Position numbers and translations under genes: made by a program. Positions 1 to 10,628 of a stretch of DNA of 64,000 bases are shown piece after piece. A model generated the notes under the pieces. It was given only the letters and a program-made list of their open reading frames with translations. It was not told the DNA's origin and searched no databases. Within the stretch, counting starts at the first letter, position 1; each line of letters starts with the position of its first letter. This DNA comes from Skeletonema tropicum (lineage: Eukaryota > Bacillariophyta > Thalassiosirophyceae > Thalassiosirales > Thalassiosiraceae): contig CM074135.1 in NCBI GenBank assembly GCA_037178625.1, forward strand, positions 2,172,001 through 2,236,000, in the 5' to 3' direction.

Positions 1-597
1 GAAATCTGCATAAAATTTTGGTCTTGTGGGCACTCCAGATTACTATTTGACCTACCATCAGCGGCGATTTATGCGTCGTGAAGTTGATGTAATATTGCAT
101 CATTGCGCCGACAGTCGAGATTGCCTCTCTCGGCGGGAAGTTTTACAGGCGGGCAAGTTGTCTCATTGGGGGCACGCCCCATGCCCTCCAGCCGTATTTA
201 CCTACGCACGCGCAAAAGATCTGGGATGTCACGTTCATAATGGATTTCAAAATATGTGATCGAAAGGATCTTGGATTAGTACTATTCCTACGTTCACCTG
301 AGTTGAATCACGTGATCGAAACGTGACCTGAGTTGCAGCGCCCCAACGTGACCTGAGTTGCAGCCCACAGCCTGAAAACGTTGCCGAAATATTTGCTACG
401 CACGTGTAAAGCGTTACAAAAATTTTCAATCGAGGTATTGTAAAAAGGACTGTGTCTGTCTGTGACTCAAGCGTCTTCCATCCTCGGCCGGCAGTTTTGA
501 AGAATGAGAACTCCTCCAGATCCGAACTCCTACCTCCTACTACTTACTTACAACCCCTCTGTGCAGCTGCAGTCGGGCGCTACAATAACAAATCAAA
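1..597. other. Gene-free left edge with a short direct repeat
   Basis: No credible gene is seen. A 20-bp direct repeat reading AACGTGACCTGAGTTGCAGC occurs at 320-339 and 345-364, and a partial copy lies just upstream near 296-306. Small ORFs here have no recognisable composition. Confidence 0.5.
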
Positions 598-1275
598 ATG
601 AAAAGTAAAAGACAACGAATGCCAATGATTAGCAAGTCAAGGACCAAGTGGTATCTAATAGAGTGCCTATCAGCCATGCATCTATACCATCCCCGTCGTG
701 ACGATGATAAAAGAAGACGAGAGTGGGCGGGCAAGCTCGAACATACGTGCTACAACTGTGGCCGACAATTTGTAGAAAACAAGAGCAGTTTTCTACATCT
801 ACAAAAACACATGCATCGCTGCCCATGTTGTCATACAGAGTTTGGCTATGACAGTAGCGTAGATAGTGGGGTGAAAGATTCGGGTGGTCGTTCTGGAAGA
901 AGCGGCCGTAAGAATGGATTTCGGTTATCTGCCCCGTTGCTGATTCGATCAATATTAGCTATTGTCCCACTACACAAACGGAAAGATCAGAGTGCTGGAT
1001 TTGAAGACACTACGAGAATGACCGTCCACTGTTCGACAGATAACATAGTGGACGGTGCTCAGGGAGATGACTTGAAAAGGCGTAGAAAAGAAATATCGAA
1101 TGGCGACGTCATTGTTAGCAAGAGCTCGTGCCTTGCAGATAGAGATCCATGTCCTTTTTCTTTTACCTATGATGATGAAACTGTTGAGCATTATCAAATA
1201 CATGAAACCAATGACGAGAGTGAAACTCTCGATGTCGAAACTTACCAGTTGGAGTGGCTTCTCTTTGATGTGTAG
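598..1275 (+). CDS. Small hypothetical protein with a C2H2-like zinc finger
   Basis: This is a 225-aa ORF starting at an ATG in an A-rich context. I do not recognise the family. Residues about 51-80 hold paired Cys/His residues: CYNC, then HLQKHMH, then CPCC. This fits one or two small zinc-binding knuckles of C2H2 or mixed type. The N-terminus is very basic and the C-terminus acidic, with no signal peptide or membrane segment. It could be a nuclear DNA- or RNA-binding protein, but that is inference from the finger alone. No intron is needed. It could also be an exon of a larger gene or a relic. It stands alone, with gene-free DNA on both sides. Confidence 0.45.
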   Translation: MKSKRQRMPMISKSRTKWYLIECLSAMHLYHPRRDDDKRRREWAGKLEHTCYNCGRQFVENKSSFLHLQKHMHRCPCCHTEFGYDSSVDSGVKDSGGRSGRSGRKNGFRLSAPLLIRSILAIVPLHKRKDQSAGFEDTTRMTVHCSTDNIVDGAQGDDLKRRRKEISNGDVIVSKSSCLADRDPCPFSFTYDDETVEHYQIHETNDESETLDVETYQLEWLLFDV

Positions 1276-2011
1276 AGAAGTATTTGATTTTGGTAGTGTA
1301 GTTGGGTGGAGCCAACCAGAAATGTTCATGTATGTATAAGCAAAGTCTGATAAGTTAGATACAAATGTCTTATTCCTAAAAGGTGGCATGAATTCATTAC
1401 AGATTCTCTGCTAAGAGAGGAGCAGGTAGGTGCCAACACAATATCAAAACATTTGAGTACGAACAAAGAACAAGCCCAAGATTGTTTGATATTCCCCTTG
1501 GCTACTTTTATCTCTCTTTGCTCCTACTCTATCCTCACAAATGATATACTCAATCTACTGAGTCCACTTTGACCAAAACGCAAACCTCATGTTCTCATGT
1601 ATTGGTAATGTTAGTTTGCGCGATTGATCGTATTGCAGTTCATCAATGTGTAAAAAAATTTGCAGAGATTATCCATCGTTGCATCATATCTTGGGCCTTG
1701 CTACATATTCGGGTAAGTATGAACCTCCAAATAATGCTGAAATCGTATGTTGTGGGCCGCTACTCTTCCTACTTGACAAAAAACAGTACCGAATAGACAC
1801 ATACAATTCATCAAAAGTTCAAGTGCACGAGTTAGTTCGCCAATTTTTTGACACCTTCACAACATCTCACACCAAACCACACCCATCTGTGTACTTACTG
1901 TGTACAATCGTCAAAAAGTATCTTTCACCCCTGATGTAAGTACGCATGCAACGAAAGAGAACGGATCATCAACCCATTTATTCTCTGACAAGTAGATTGG
2001 TACAACGAAAC
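1276..2011. other. Intergenic, nothing recognised
   Basis: About 735 bases lie between the zinc-finger ORF and the EF-G-like gene. No coding signal or clear repeat is seen. The promoter of the downstream gene should lie in its last part, but no box can be pointed to. Confidence 0.4.
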
Positions 2012-4410
2012 ATGCGTGTAGTATCGGCAACACTTCTTTTGCTGGTGGTGGGTGAAGGGGCGGCGTTCTCTGTAACTCGCCCGGCGTTTGGGCAGGGCGA
2101 AACAAAGATTTGCATGGCAGCTGGTGCCGATGTCGAGAAAGTAGTAAAGACATCACCCTCCGCTGTAGATCCTCTGTAAGTTGTACTGTCTGATAATTAT
2201 TTGCTACACATTTTTGTGAGTCTCATGTTTTAACTGATGCCCGCTTCTTCAATAACAGAAAGATCCGAAATGTTGCAATTGTTGGCCACTCTCATTCCGG
2301 AAAAACATCTTTGGGAGAGTGGATGCTCTACGATGAGAAAGTACTCACGAAGCAGCCACTAGCCGGCCAATCTCTCTTGGACAGCGATCCAGCCGAGTCT
2401 TCTCGACACTCTAGTGTGTTCTCTCACTTCTTTCGTGTACCACACAACGATCATTTGCTTGAGGTTGCTGACACACCATGGACTGATTATCAGTCAGATG
2501 CCAACTCAGCTCTTGATGGAAGCGATGCTGCTGTCATCGTCGCCTCAGTCTGTGACGGATTGAAGCCTGGAACCATTACCTCGTTCCAGGAATGCCAAAA
2601 GAAGAAGATCAAAAGCATTCTGTGTTTAAGTAAAATGGATCGTGAATTTATCGATGTTGATAACTTCATGGATGAGTTCGAAGCAAGTCTTGGCGTGAAG
2701 CCCGTGCCACTGCAAGTCAGAACTCATGGCAAGGGAGGAAAATTTGAAGGTGTGAGGCCTCTTTTTCATCAAAAGTCCAATGGTGACATTACGAGGAACG
2801 AAGAACCTGAAACAGAAGAAGCGTGGATGAATCTTGAGGAGGCAGTTGCAATGACTGATGATGACCTATTGATGGAGTATCTAGATGATGGTACTCTTCC
2901 TCCCGACAAAGTACTACTTGGCCTTAAAACTGCCATTCGCAACCAAAAGATTCTTCCTGCAGTCTATACAAGCAGCGAACAGAACATTGGTGTTGTTGAA
3001 TTGATGGATAGCATCGTAGCGTTTCTCCCCGACCCTGTGGAGGCGAGAGAAGACGCCCTCATAGCTGCGTGTGAGAGCGAGGAGGGAATGTGTGGTATGA
3101 AGCCAGGTGTTGAGGCTGGATTTGCAGCTCGTGTTGTGCATACCGTGGTTGATAGTTTTGGGAGTCTATCCATCCTACGAGTCGTTTCCAACAGCTGTGA
3201 TGGAGGGGGGAATTTCGACTCCATTCCTCACAACTTAGTCAACATGCGTACAGGAGAAGAGCTGAAGGTTGGGCTCACTGCATTCACTCTCCAAGGCAAG
3301 GAAAGGTCACCCTTTCCGACTGGAGCCAAAGTCCTCCCTGGTAATGTAGTTGCGATTCCGAAGCTTGATTCCGTTCAGACAAACGACATCCTAACTGTGA
3401 AGGAAGCACTGAGTGAAGAAGCTGCTGAGATTCAGATTGAAGAGGCAACTCAGGTGCTAACTCCATTGAGTAGACGTGCCGCTGAGCTCCCGCTTATGTA
3501 CACAGCACTTGTGTCTTTGCCCGAAGCAGATGGAAAGAAAGGAGGCAGGGGCAAGACTAACAGTGGAAGTGACAAGCTCATCAGCGCTCTTCAAGCTATA
3601 TCACGTGAGGATCTCGCAGTCAAAGTTGATACTGATTCTGTGAAGGGCTCCCTTCTACTACACTGCATGTCAGGTGACCATGCACAGCTCATTGCTACAA
3701 GAGTAAAAGATCGTTATGGTATCGATATTGAGCTGAGTGCTAAACCTGTCCAATACAAAGAGACCATCTCGAAGGCTGTCCTTAACATTGAGGGACGGCA
3801 CAAGAAACAATCTGGTGGATCTGGCCAGTTCGGAGTATGTGTAATCAACATGGAACCTCTTGAGGAGGGTAGTGGCGTGGAGTTTGTGTCTCAGATCAAG
3901 GGCGGTGTTATCTCAAAGCCATTCATTGCTTCGGTAGAGAAAGGTGTGAGAGAGCAACTGGAAATGGGGGGCCCTCTAGCTGGTTATCCTGTAACAGACG
4001 TTCGTGTAGTGCTCACTGACGGAAAGATGCACTCGGTGGATTCCAATGACTTTGCTTTTACATCTGCGGGGAAGTTGAGTGTGAAGGCAGCGCTCTCCAA
4101 GGCTGGCACACGTCTCCTTCAACCTATGGAGGATGTGCATTTTCATGTCTCAGAGAATTTGGTTGGAGAGATTACCTCAATTGTATCCAGGAATGATGGC
4201 TATGTGATGGGAAGTGAATCAACTGGGTTGGACAGTGTTGAGATCGAAGCTGTGTTGCCTAGCGCGAGCATTCCCGCAGTTAGTGATGCATTGCGCTCTA
4301 AAACAGCTGGTTCAGGAACCTTCGTTAATCAATTTGCTCACTATCAAGCAGTTTCTGACGAACAAACCATCAAAGACATTGTTTCTGAAAGCCCCCATCG
4401 TCATGAATAA
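2012..4410 (+). CDS. Plastid-targeted EF-G-like translational GTPase, 2 exons
   Basis: Exons are 2012-2175 and 2259-4410, with a GT-AG intron of 83 bp; the join restores the P-loop and gives 771 aa. The first residues form a signal peptide ending GEGAA-FSVTRP, with Phe at the likely cleavage point as in diatom plastid import. The GTPase domain has G1 GHSHSGKT at residues 64-71. G3 reads DTPW (126-129) instead of DxxG, and G4 reads SKMD (179-182) instead of NKxD. EF-G domains II-V follow, including QSGGSGQFG near residue 570 (domain IV) and the GTF-x-H-Y signature near the end. The DSDPAE stretch and weak G motifs recall the bacterial EF-G2 class rather than canonical EF-G. A role on plastid ribosomes is inferred. 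Altered G3/G4 may mean slow or absent GTP hydrolysis. Confidence 0.85.
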
Positions 4411-4475
4411 TCAGGGTTGCTTGCAATGCATCGACTAGGAAGGGGTGATAAATTAGTTCTGTTTCTTGTTTATAC

Positions 4476-7031
4476 TTAACACCTCCTATTCATGATAGAC
4501 ACGGCTTCCTCTACCGCAAGAGAACCAAATCCCTTTGCATCCAGCATGCTTTCTGCTTCTTCGAGTAAACGCGAATCTGCAGCAAAATCGGAAATGAATA
4601 GGGCCTCTGATCCCGTATCAGAGGAGATTAAAGCACAAAGAGCATCATGTAACGCTGTTAGAGGGGACTCATCAAGTGACATTAAACGCGATGCAGCTAC
4701 AGCTCTCTCCATTGGACCCTCACAAGAGGTTGTGTGCTGGAAAAGATTCTCGAAGGAACAGACATCATGGCAAAACTGTTTTGCTCCATCAAGATAAATC
4801 TCAGGACACATACCCATCGGATCTAGGCCGATATCCAAGAATTTACATCCAACCGCATGTGACAAGCTCTTCTCAATTGACTGACTCCCGAAATACATCA
4901 TTCCAGCCGTTCTAATGTCCATGCTGTCAACCTTTGCTGCTGCTGATTGACATGCTTTCAATGTTATGGAGAGAACATGGATAGAATCATTCAGATCGGG
5001 AGACAACGTTAGTGCGTTTTTGACATCTTTCTCCCTTTGCCCCCGTCTCTCATGATGCTCATGAGGACATTCCGAGATCAGGAAGGGGGCTCTCATTGTA
5101 TAACCCGCCAACTTAGCACGCTCCATCATTATTTGCTCCACGAATACTGAAACGAATTCGTCAACCATTGCGTCAGCAAATACAAAGACTGATTTGATAA
5201 CATCATCCAGTGGATTGCTATGATCTGAATGAATCTGATCACTCTCTCTATTTTGGGTAGTTTGCACACGTAGAACTGCTTGGCCTGCCATATGCACTCC
5301 AGTAATCATACTAATCCACTCCAGCACACTAGCAGTCAACATTTCGTCCGATCCCGAAAAAGATTTTGTGATATCTCGAGACAGTAAGCGCTGGCGTAGC
5401 AATGTAGCTTCTCCATGCATTAACTCCAGGTAAGCAGAACATAGGGGAGCAACTACAGTGGCAACATACATCTGCTGAGGCCGCAGATCTGAGAATGCGT
5501 TGGCTTTACTCCTCGATGAATACAGGAGTGCAGCGAATAAGTCAGTTATCGGTGGACAGAGTTGCTGATTCGAAATGTTGGTGGAAGAGGACCCATCTTC
5601 GTCATGTGATTGGCATGAAGGTAGAGTTGAAGCTGCACATTTCTGCAAGCGAGCGATGGCTATATCGCGCTCATCTCCCATCCACCATAGTAACAGGTCT
5701 TCTCTCGGCGTCAAGAATGTATCTGTCAAGCGAACAGGATACAATATTGGATCAATTCCAAGGATTTCCCCCTCCTGATCACTCTCAATCTTATTTTTCA
5801 TGAGATCATCAAATAAAAATAATTGCTCAATGCCCCTCAGTGCGATGCTACGATCACGGCACTCTGATCCAACCATGTCGGGATGATTGAGAAAAGAGTT
5901 GGCACGTAGAGCATGCCTTGCCATTCTTGAAATCTCTCGCAAAAAGTAAACTGACGAGTGACCGAAATACATTTGCTTTAACTCCATGAACACATCTCGA
6001 GCACTGACATCTGCATCAGAAGAGACGCCGTCTTCAACTTCCGCACTCAAAAATTGAGTACGTACTAATAAAGAATCAACCATTGCATCAGTCAATGGTT
6101 GAACTCCCTCAATCATTACAACAGAATGTGCCCCATGATTCTCTATAATCTCACGAAGATAACGAAACAGCCATTCGGGTAGACGATCCATTGTTGACAC
6201 CTTCTCTGATTCCACACCTCCTGGTGATGAAGCAGTAAATAGGCCACTTTGTTCTCCTAAGAAGTGATAGCGCAACCTTTCGGCTATTGGACGGCAGAGT
6301 TCATCGACAATATCAAATCTCCACTGTGGTAATAAATGTTTGTTAGTGTCGATTGTTCGTGTTTGCACCATCTGCACTGCATCATGAACAATCTGCAACT
6401 CAATTAAGCACTTTGCCACGTCTAACCACGATTGTTGTTGTTGTTGCTGATGCGTCTGCTGTACCGACGAAGGAGAGAAAATGTCGGCAATTACATTCGA
6501 TGACTGAAGATTTGAAGGATATTCGGGTGCCTCTTTTTGCAGATGGGCACGAAACAAATTACAAGTCATTTGACGTGTATCTTTGTGCAGATTGGTGTAC
6601 CATGCCATCAACTTTGCATACAATTGTCCCGTTTTGGTAGTCTTACCATGGTGGTGGTTGGCATGACGAATTAATACGAAGCCCAAAGATGTGCATTGAT
6701 CTTTTGCGGTGGACAGAGCCGCCTCTGCCCCTCCTTCGATAACTGCTCCATCACGTTGACTATTTTTAACAGTGACATTCACTAAATCTATCACTTCTCG
6801 CTGTAGTTGAATCAATTGAATTTCATCTTGTGCCTCTTTGGCACGCTTGTACAATGAAGTGGCGACGTCATTGTTGGCGGAGGCATTATTTTCATCTGAC
6901 GTCGTCTCATCCACAGCATCCTCTGTTTGATTGTCTGTATTTTGTTGAAGTTTCATTAAGCGATCCAGTTGAGATTGCGCTTTGGCAAGCTCAGCTGCTG
7001 GATCGGTGGTGTCGATGGGATCCATTATCAT
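4476..7031 (-). CDS. RINT1/TIP20-like vesicle-tethering subunit
   Basis: This is an 851-aa protein. The frame is open further upstream but only from a GTG, so the ATG at 7031 (MIMDPID) is chosen. The N-terminus (about 1-110) is a Gln-rich coiled-coil stretch. The middle has the RINT1/TIP20 pattern: RLRYHFLGE, a short linker, then LPEWLFRYLREII. Helical blocks follow (ARHALRANSFL, RGIEQLFLFDDL, WISMITGVHMAG). RINT1/Tip20 belongs to the NRZ/Dsl1 complex, which tethers Golgi-derived COPI vesicles at the ER. There is no signal peptide or membrane span, as expected for a cytosolic peripheral protein. The gene is convergent with the EF-G-like gene, with only 65 bp between stop codons. Family assignment rests on motif order and helical character. 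Confidence 0.65.
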   Translation of the reverse strand: MIMDPIDTTDPAAELAKAQSQLDRLMKLQQNTDNQTEDAVDETTSDENNASANNDVATSLYKRAKEAQDEIQLIQLQREVIDLVNVTVKNSQRDGAVIEGGAEAALSTAKDQCTSLGFVLIRHANHHHGKTTKTGQLYAKLMAWYTNLHKDTRQMTCNLFRAHLQKEAPEYPSNLQSSNVIADIFSPSSVQQTHQQQQQQSWLDVAKCLIELQIVHDAVQMVQTRTIDTNKHLLPQWRFDIVDELCRPIAERLRYHFLGEQSGLFTASSPGGVESEKVSTMDRLPEWLFRYLREIIENHGAHSVVMIEGVQPLTDAMVDSLLVRTQFLSAEVEDGVSSDADVSARDVFMELKQMYFGHSSVYFLREISRMARHALRANSFLNHPDMVGSECRDRSIALRGIEQLFLFDDLMKNKIESDQEGEILGIDPILYPVRLTDTFLTPREDLLLWWMGDERDIAIARLQKCAASTLPSCQSHDEDGSSSTNISNQQLCPPITDLFAALLYSSRSKANAFSDLRPQQMYVATVVAPLCSAYLELMHGEATLLRQRLLSRDITKSFSGSDEMLTASVLEWISMITGVHMAGQAVLRVQTTQNRESDQIHSDHSNPLDDVIKSVFVFADAMVDEFVSVFVEQIMMERAKLAGYTMRAPFLISECPHEHHERRGQREKDVKNALTLSPDLNDSIHVLSITLKACQSAAAKVDSMDIRTAGMMYFGSQSIEKSLSHAVGCKFLDIGLDPMGMCPEIYLDGAKQFCHDVCSFENLFQHTTSCEGPMERAVAASRLMSLDESPLTALHDALCALISSDTGSEALFISDFAADSRLLEEAESMLDAKGFGSLAVEEAVSIMNRRC

Positions 7032-7731
7032 TCCTGCCCCAGGTAATGTAATCTTCTCTCTATCTTCTGAGCAATCCACTCAACTCACTCTACACTCATC
7101 ATCATCCAAATAAGCCTGACCCGCCAAAACCTTCAGAGGAACAAAACCATTTTTTCACACACACCCACCATGGTAACTTGGCCGTAGGGAGATCGATAGG
7201 CTGGCACATGTACTCTACTTTATGTCGGAAACGACGATAGGATCGTTTTCGGCTATATCTCACGATGTTAAATCTTGTTCATTTAGTTTGGGTTCCATCA
7301 GCCCTACGAGAAACAGTGATTCCATTGTAAGCTAGAGTTTGTTAGCCAAATTTGTCCAGTAATTACTATGGGCCGACAAAAATGCTTATCTTGGCGAGGA
7401 AATAAGATATTTATATGATTCTTTCATACGCAAGACCCGCACGAACACATTCGAAAGGGCTGTATCATTGGTTCTGTCTATATCTTGTCCATAGGGGAAA
7501 TAAAATTCGGGGCTAGTTAGTACGGCCGCCATGGTGGAGGTGTCTAAAAAAAGGTTTTGTTCCTCTGAGACGGGCGAAAGACAGGCTTATACAAGGCAGG
7601 GAGGTTTCTCGGAGCTCGGAGTTCGAAGGTCACAAAGATAGAGGGCGACGGGGTTAACCCCCCGATATTTACATAATCTCAATTGAATAAATAGGGTATG
7701 TAATAAATGGATAAGATAGATATTCGTACAC
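7032..7731. other. Intergenic DNA left of the TIR element
   Basis: This 700-bp stretch holds the RINT1-like promoter side and the left flank of the large element. An imperfect hairpin lies near 7227-7253. A C-run followed by GATATTT at about 7660-7672 resembles the C-run/GAATATT just right of the element. No gene is seen. Confidence 0.4.
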
Positions 7732-7820
7732 AGCTGGCGTTTTAAACGCCAGTAGACTCACCGTCGCACTCTTTAAATATTTGATGAACGCTAGTAAAAC
7801 TCGCTTAAAGCTAGTAAACA
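7732..7820. repeat. Left terminal inverted repeat, 89 bp
   Basis: The repeat opens with AGCTGGCGTTTTAAACGCCA, which is itself a near-perfect palindrome (9-bp arms around one base). It then continues with a conserved stretch. CTAGTAAA occurs at 7791-7798 and 7811-7818 and could be a protein-binding repeat. It matches the reverse complement of 17995-18083. Confidence 0.9.
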
Positions 7821-8109
7821 AGCTTGACTTTAGACCTCTGGAAATCATCCATCGGAACCCCTACGGAGAAAAGTAGCGGTAGGAATCTGTTCTCCATCCA
7901 AAACGGTACAATAGGGACATATCATATCACTTAGGAAATTAGGTAAATGTTGCATTATCGCTACCTAGACATCATTGAACCAACAATTGGAGTCTTCATA
8001 CGCCGAGGGCAGAACCAAACAGCGTCGCAGTCGGAACCACGGGAGAGGGTTATCTCTCCTACCACAGCTCGTTATAGAGCCCGGGATATATTGACGTGTA
8101 TGTCAATAA

Positions 8110-8147
8110 GCCTGTATACAGGCGAGATATACAAATACAAGTATTTG
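8110..8147. repeat. Palindrome cluster downstream of the polyprotein
   Basis: Between the polyprotein stop codon and the left inverted repeat lie GCCTGTATACAGGC (8110-8123), a perfect 14-bp palindrome, and CAAATACAAGTATTTG (8132-8147), with 7-bp arms. They could form hairpins in the 3' end of the transcript. Confidence 0.55.
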
Positions 8148-8174
8148 CACGAGAGTATAAGCATATACCCATCT

Positions 8175-10625
8175 CTATCCGTGGTTGTTTTGAACGCGTC
8201 GAAGTGCTGCCTGAGCCCGCTGGCGACGTATCAAGAAGGCTTCACGTGCCGCTTTTACTGAAAGCAGCCAATAAGCCTGATGTTCACCAGAAGTTGTTTC
8301 GAGATCATCGAGATTGATTTCCATCAAATATTTATCCTCCTCTCCAAGCCCTTCTAAGCCCATCTCTTGCTGCTCCTCTATAGCTATTTGTAGCTCCTCC
8401 TTCCTCTCGAACGCAAGCATACCCGAAATTTTATCATGAATCAAGAAATTCCTCACCAGCCACTGTCCATGGGTCATCTCCATCAGCTTGATTGAGAAGC
8501 TCTGTGCCCATTTTGCGCCCGAAAGATAGCTGCCCTCCAGACGACGATGTGTCTCTTGAATCGTACAGAACTCCTTGGATATCATTCCTTCCATAAACCG
8601 CCGCCATCCAATCTTATCTTGTGAACGTGCCAACTTCCGCAGTATCGGGTCATGATCGTTAGCAATGCAGTCCATAAAGCTTTTGCCATTCCGAGCCCTC
8701 ACGAAACTCATGATATACTTTTCCAGCACTTCACATGTCCCCACCGATTGTAGCCAGGACTGTAAATTATCCGCTGACATCTGAAAACATTTTACCCTAT
8801 CTTCTTCTTCACACATTAAGACGTGAGCGCATGACTCCTGTGCATCCAGACAAGAAGGACACAAAGGAGAGTGATTAGGATCACATCTGTGTAACCGCAA
8901 GTTGGTGCCGGCTATGTCGTGAACTTGCTTGCATGCCCATAGTTGGAAAAGCCGCGGGACCTCGTGTAAAGCCTTGTTCACGTTGACCCAATCTACTTGG
9001 ACGAACGCGGATGGAAGCAGGATCTGTCTCTTAGCGAAGATCTCCCTGGCCAACGCTAGGTGGCCATGAAAGCGGACTCTTTCACCAGTATCTGAAGTCA
9101 TCTTCTCCTTACCCTTATCCACATAGACGCAGATTGGCTCCAGTGGCAAAGGTTGCGCCGCCATTCCTGCTTTCGGATCAACGTCGTAAATCGCTAGTTT
9201 TGCGCCAGAGTCACACTGTTCATTCAACTGTTCAGGCCTAGACAGCTCCTCCCACAACAAATGATCGAGTTTATGGGCCGACACATGAGAAAATACTGTG
9301 CTGAAGGTTAGAGACCTGCAATGGATCATGATATTTTTGAGTATATCTGAATGCCGGCAACTCGACGGGATACGATGCGGAGGCAGGTTTTCCACATTAT
9401 TGAGAGCCCCCAAGCAGTCAGAATAGATCTGGGCAGAACCAGACAGCGATGGTTTCAGTTTGTTCACAGCTAATAGGATGAGATGAATAGCGAGTAATCC
9501 CAAAAGCTCCCCACGATATGCACAAGCGGCGAGTGTCTTCTCAGAGAATTTACCAACGAGTCGGCCTCTCCTCTTGGAACACTCCATAATGAATGCAGCT
9601 GAGCAGATATCTGGGTACATCTCCTTGATAAAGGATCCGTCCGCCACACATACTAGTGATCCATCTATAATAGCTGCCACTAGGAACTCATAGCTCCCCG
9701 TCAGTTCAAGATCTTCCCACATCCACATGCTACCCCACTGGTCGAGGACTTCCCACAAAGTGCTAGGAGGTAGAGACTGACCTGGGATTGGTGCATGACT
9801 TACCAAACGATAAACCGCAGTATCTACCTCTTCTATCGTACACGCAACAGTGGACTGAACCTGGGCATGATCACTACCATCTTTCACATATCTCCGAGGG
9901 TTATTTTCATGCGGAGGGTATACCTCCATAAGGTCATTACCCATATAGCGGAACAGTCTATTCGATGCGGCACAGTACCTCCACGGTTGAAGTTTGTGGC
10001 CGATGCGCACCCAATTTCCCAACCGGACGCTAAGTAAACCTCCTGGGGCTAATTGAGAGAGTGCCGACTTCCACACCTTAAAATCTTTTGACGATGGTTC
10101 CTCAGCGGGGAAGTCGAGCTTAGACCACTTTTCATCCTCCCGCCGCAGCCTCTTCTTGTACCGTGGATCAATCTTCGAACCCCTCACACACAGTATATCC
10201 GATAAAAACAGAACTTGTTGGTGCAATCGAACTCTGTTCAATTGCCGTAGTTCTTTTGGAGAGTACTGGAGATCTTCAAATACACACATGAGCCACTTGT
10301 CACCCACTCTTGGGAAGGGGTTGTCGATATTATTGAATACCACCTTATACCCGAAGGTATCTACTTTTTCCCAGATCGATTTCACCCAGCTGGGGGTAAC
10401 CCAAGAGTGATATTGTTGAAATGATTCATCAAAGGGCTGATGCGCTCGACCGAGTTCAATAATGAAGAGGTCTACCGAGACCTGAGCTGTAATTCCATTA
10501 CTTGACGGGCATCCATAGTGCATCATCAGTTTGTTCAATTGCTGAATGCCGCATTCTATCGGCACATTCGGGAATCCACCGCCGTAAAAGCCAATGTCTA
10601 GATCACGGATTTCCTTAGGTGCCGT
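8175..10625 (-). CDS. RNase H / zinc-knuckle part of the TIR-element polyprotein
   Basis: This open frame continues the endonuclease-RT frame directly after a single TGA at 10626-10628, so it is most likely the C-terminal third of one polyprotein. There is no ATG near its beginning. An RNase H fold shows the acidic series: CVADGSF, then AYRGELLG, then YSDCLGALN, then a final Asp in QCDSGAK. After it comes a zinc knuckle of the LINE type (CPSC ... H ... C, in the segment starting LHRCDPNHSPLCPSC). The tail has a Trp-rich motif (GQWLVRNFLIHD) and a charged coiled coil. RNase H would remove RNA from the cDNA hybrid. It ends at 8175, about 355 bp inside the left inverted repeat. Confidence 0.75.
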   Translation of the reverse strand, partial: TAPKEIRDLDIGFYGGGFPNVPIECGIQQLNKLMMHYGCPSSNGITAQVSVDLFIIELGRAHQPFDESFQQYHSWVTPSWVKSIWEKVDTFGYKVVFNNIDNPFPRVGDKWLMCVFEDLQYSPKELRQLNRVRLHQQVLFLSDILCVRGSKIDPRYKKRLRREDEKWSKLDFPAEEPSSKDFKVWKSALSQLAPGGLLSVRLGNWVRIGHKLQPWRYCAASNRLFRYMGNDLMEVYPPHENNPRRYVKDGSDHAQVQSTVACTIEEVDTAVYRLVSHAPIPGQSLPPSTLWEVLDQWGSMWMWEDLELTGSYEFLVAAIIDGSLVCVADGSFIKEMYPDICSAAFIMECSKRRGRLVGKFSEKTLAACAYRGELLGLLAIHLILLAVNKLKPSLSGSAQIYSDCLGALNNVENLPPHRIPSSCRHSDILKNIMIHCRSLTFSTVFSHVSAHKLDHLLWEELSRPEQLNEQCDSGAKLAIYDVDPKAGMAAQPLPLEPICVYVDKGKEKMTSDTGERVRFHGHLALAREIFAKRQILLPSAFVQVDWVNVNKALHEVPRLFQLWACKQVHDIAGTNLRLHRCDPNHSPLCPSCLDAQESCAHVLMCEEEDRVKCFQMSADNLQSWLQSVGTCEVLEKYIMSFVRARNGKSFMDCIANDHDPILRKLARSQDKIGWRRFMEGMISKEFCTIQETHRRLEGSYLSGAKWAQSFSIKLMEMTHGQWLVRNFLIHDKISGMLAFERKEELQIAIEEQQEMGLEGLGEEDKYLMEINLDDLETTSGEHQAYWLLSVKAAREAFLIRRQRAQAALRRVQNNHG

Positions 10626-10628
10626 TCA
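10626..10628 (-). other. In-frame TGA splitting the polyprotein
   Basis: The stop lies between PVGGMI and TAPKEIRDLDIG with both sides in the same frame. It is the only interruption between 8175 and 14015. Confidence 0.85.

Noticed and set aside
10626..10628. TGA as selenocysteine codon in retroelement proteins
   Set aside because: Diatoms do make selenoproteins, but no SECIS-like hairpin was recognised, and the position fits an Arg in related polyproteins.
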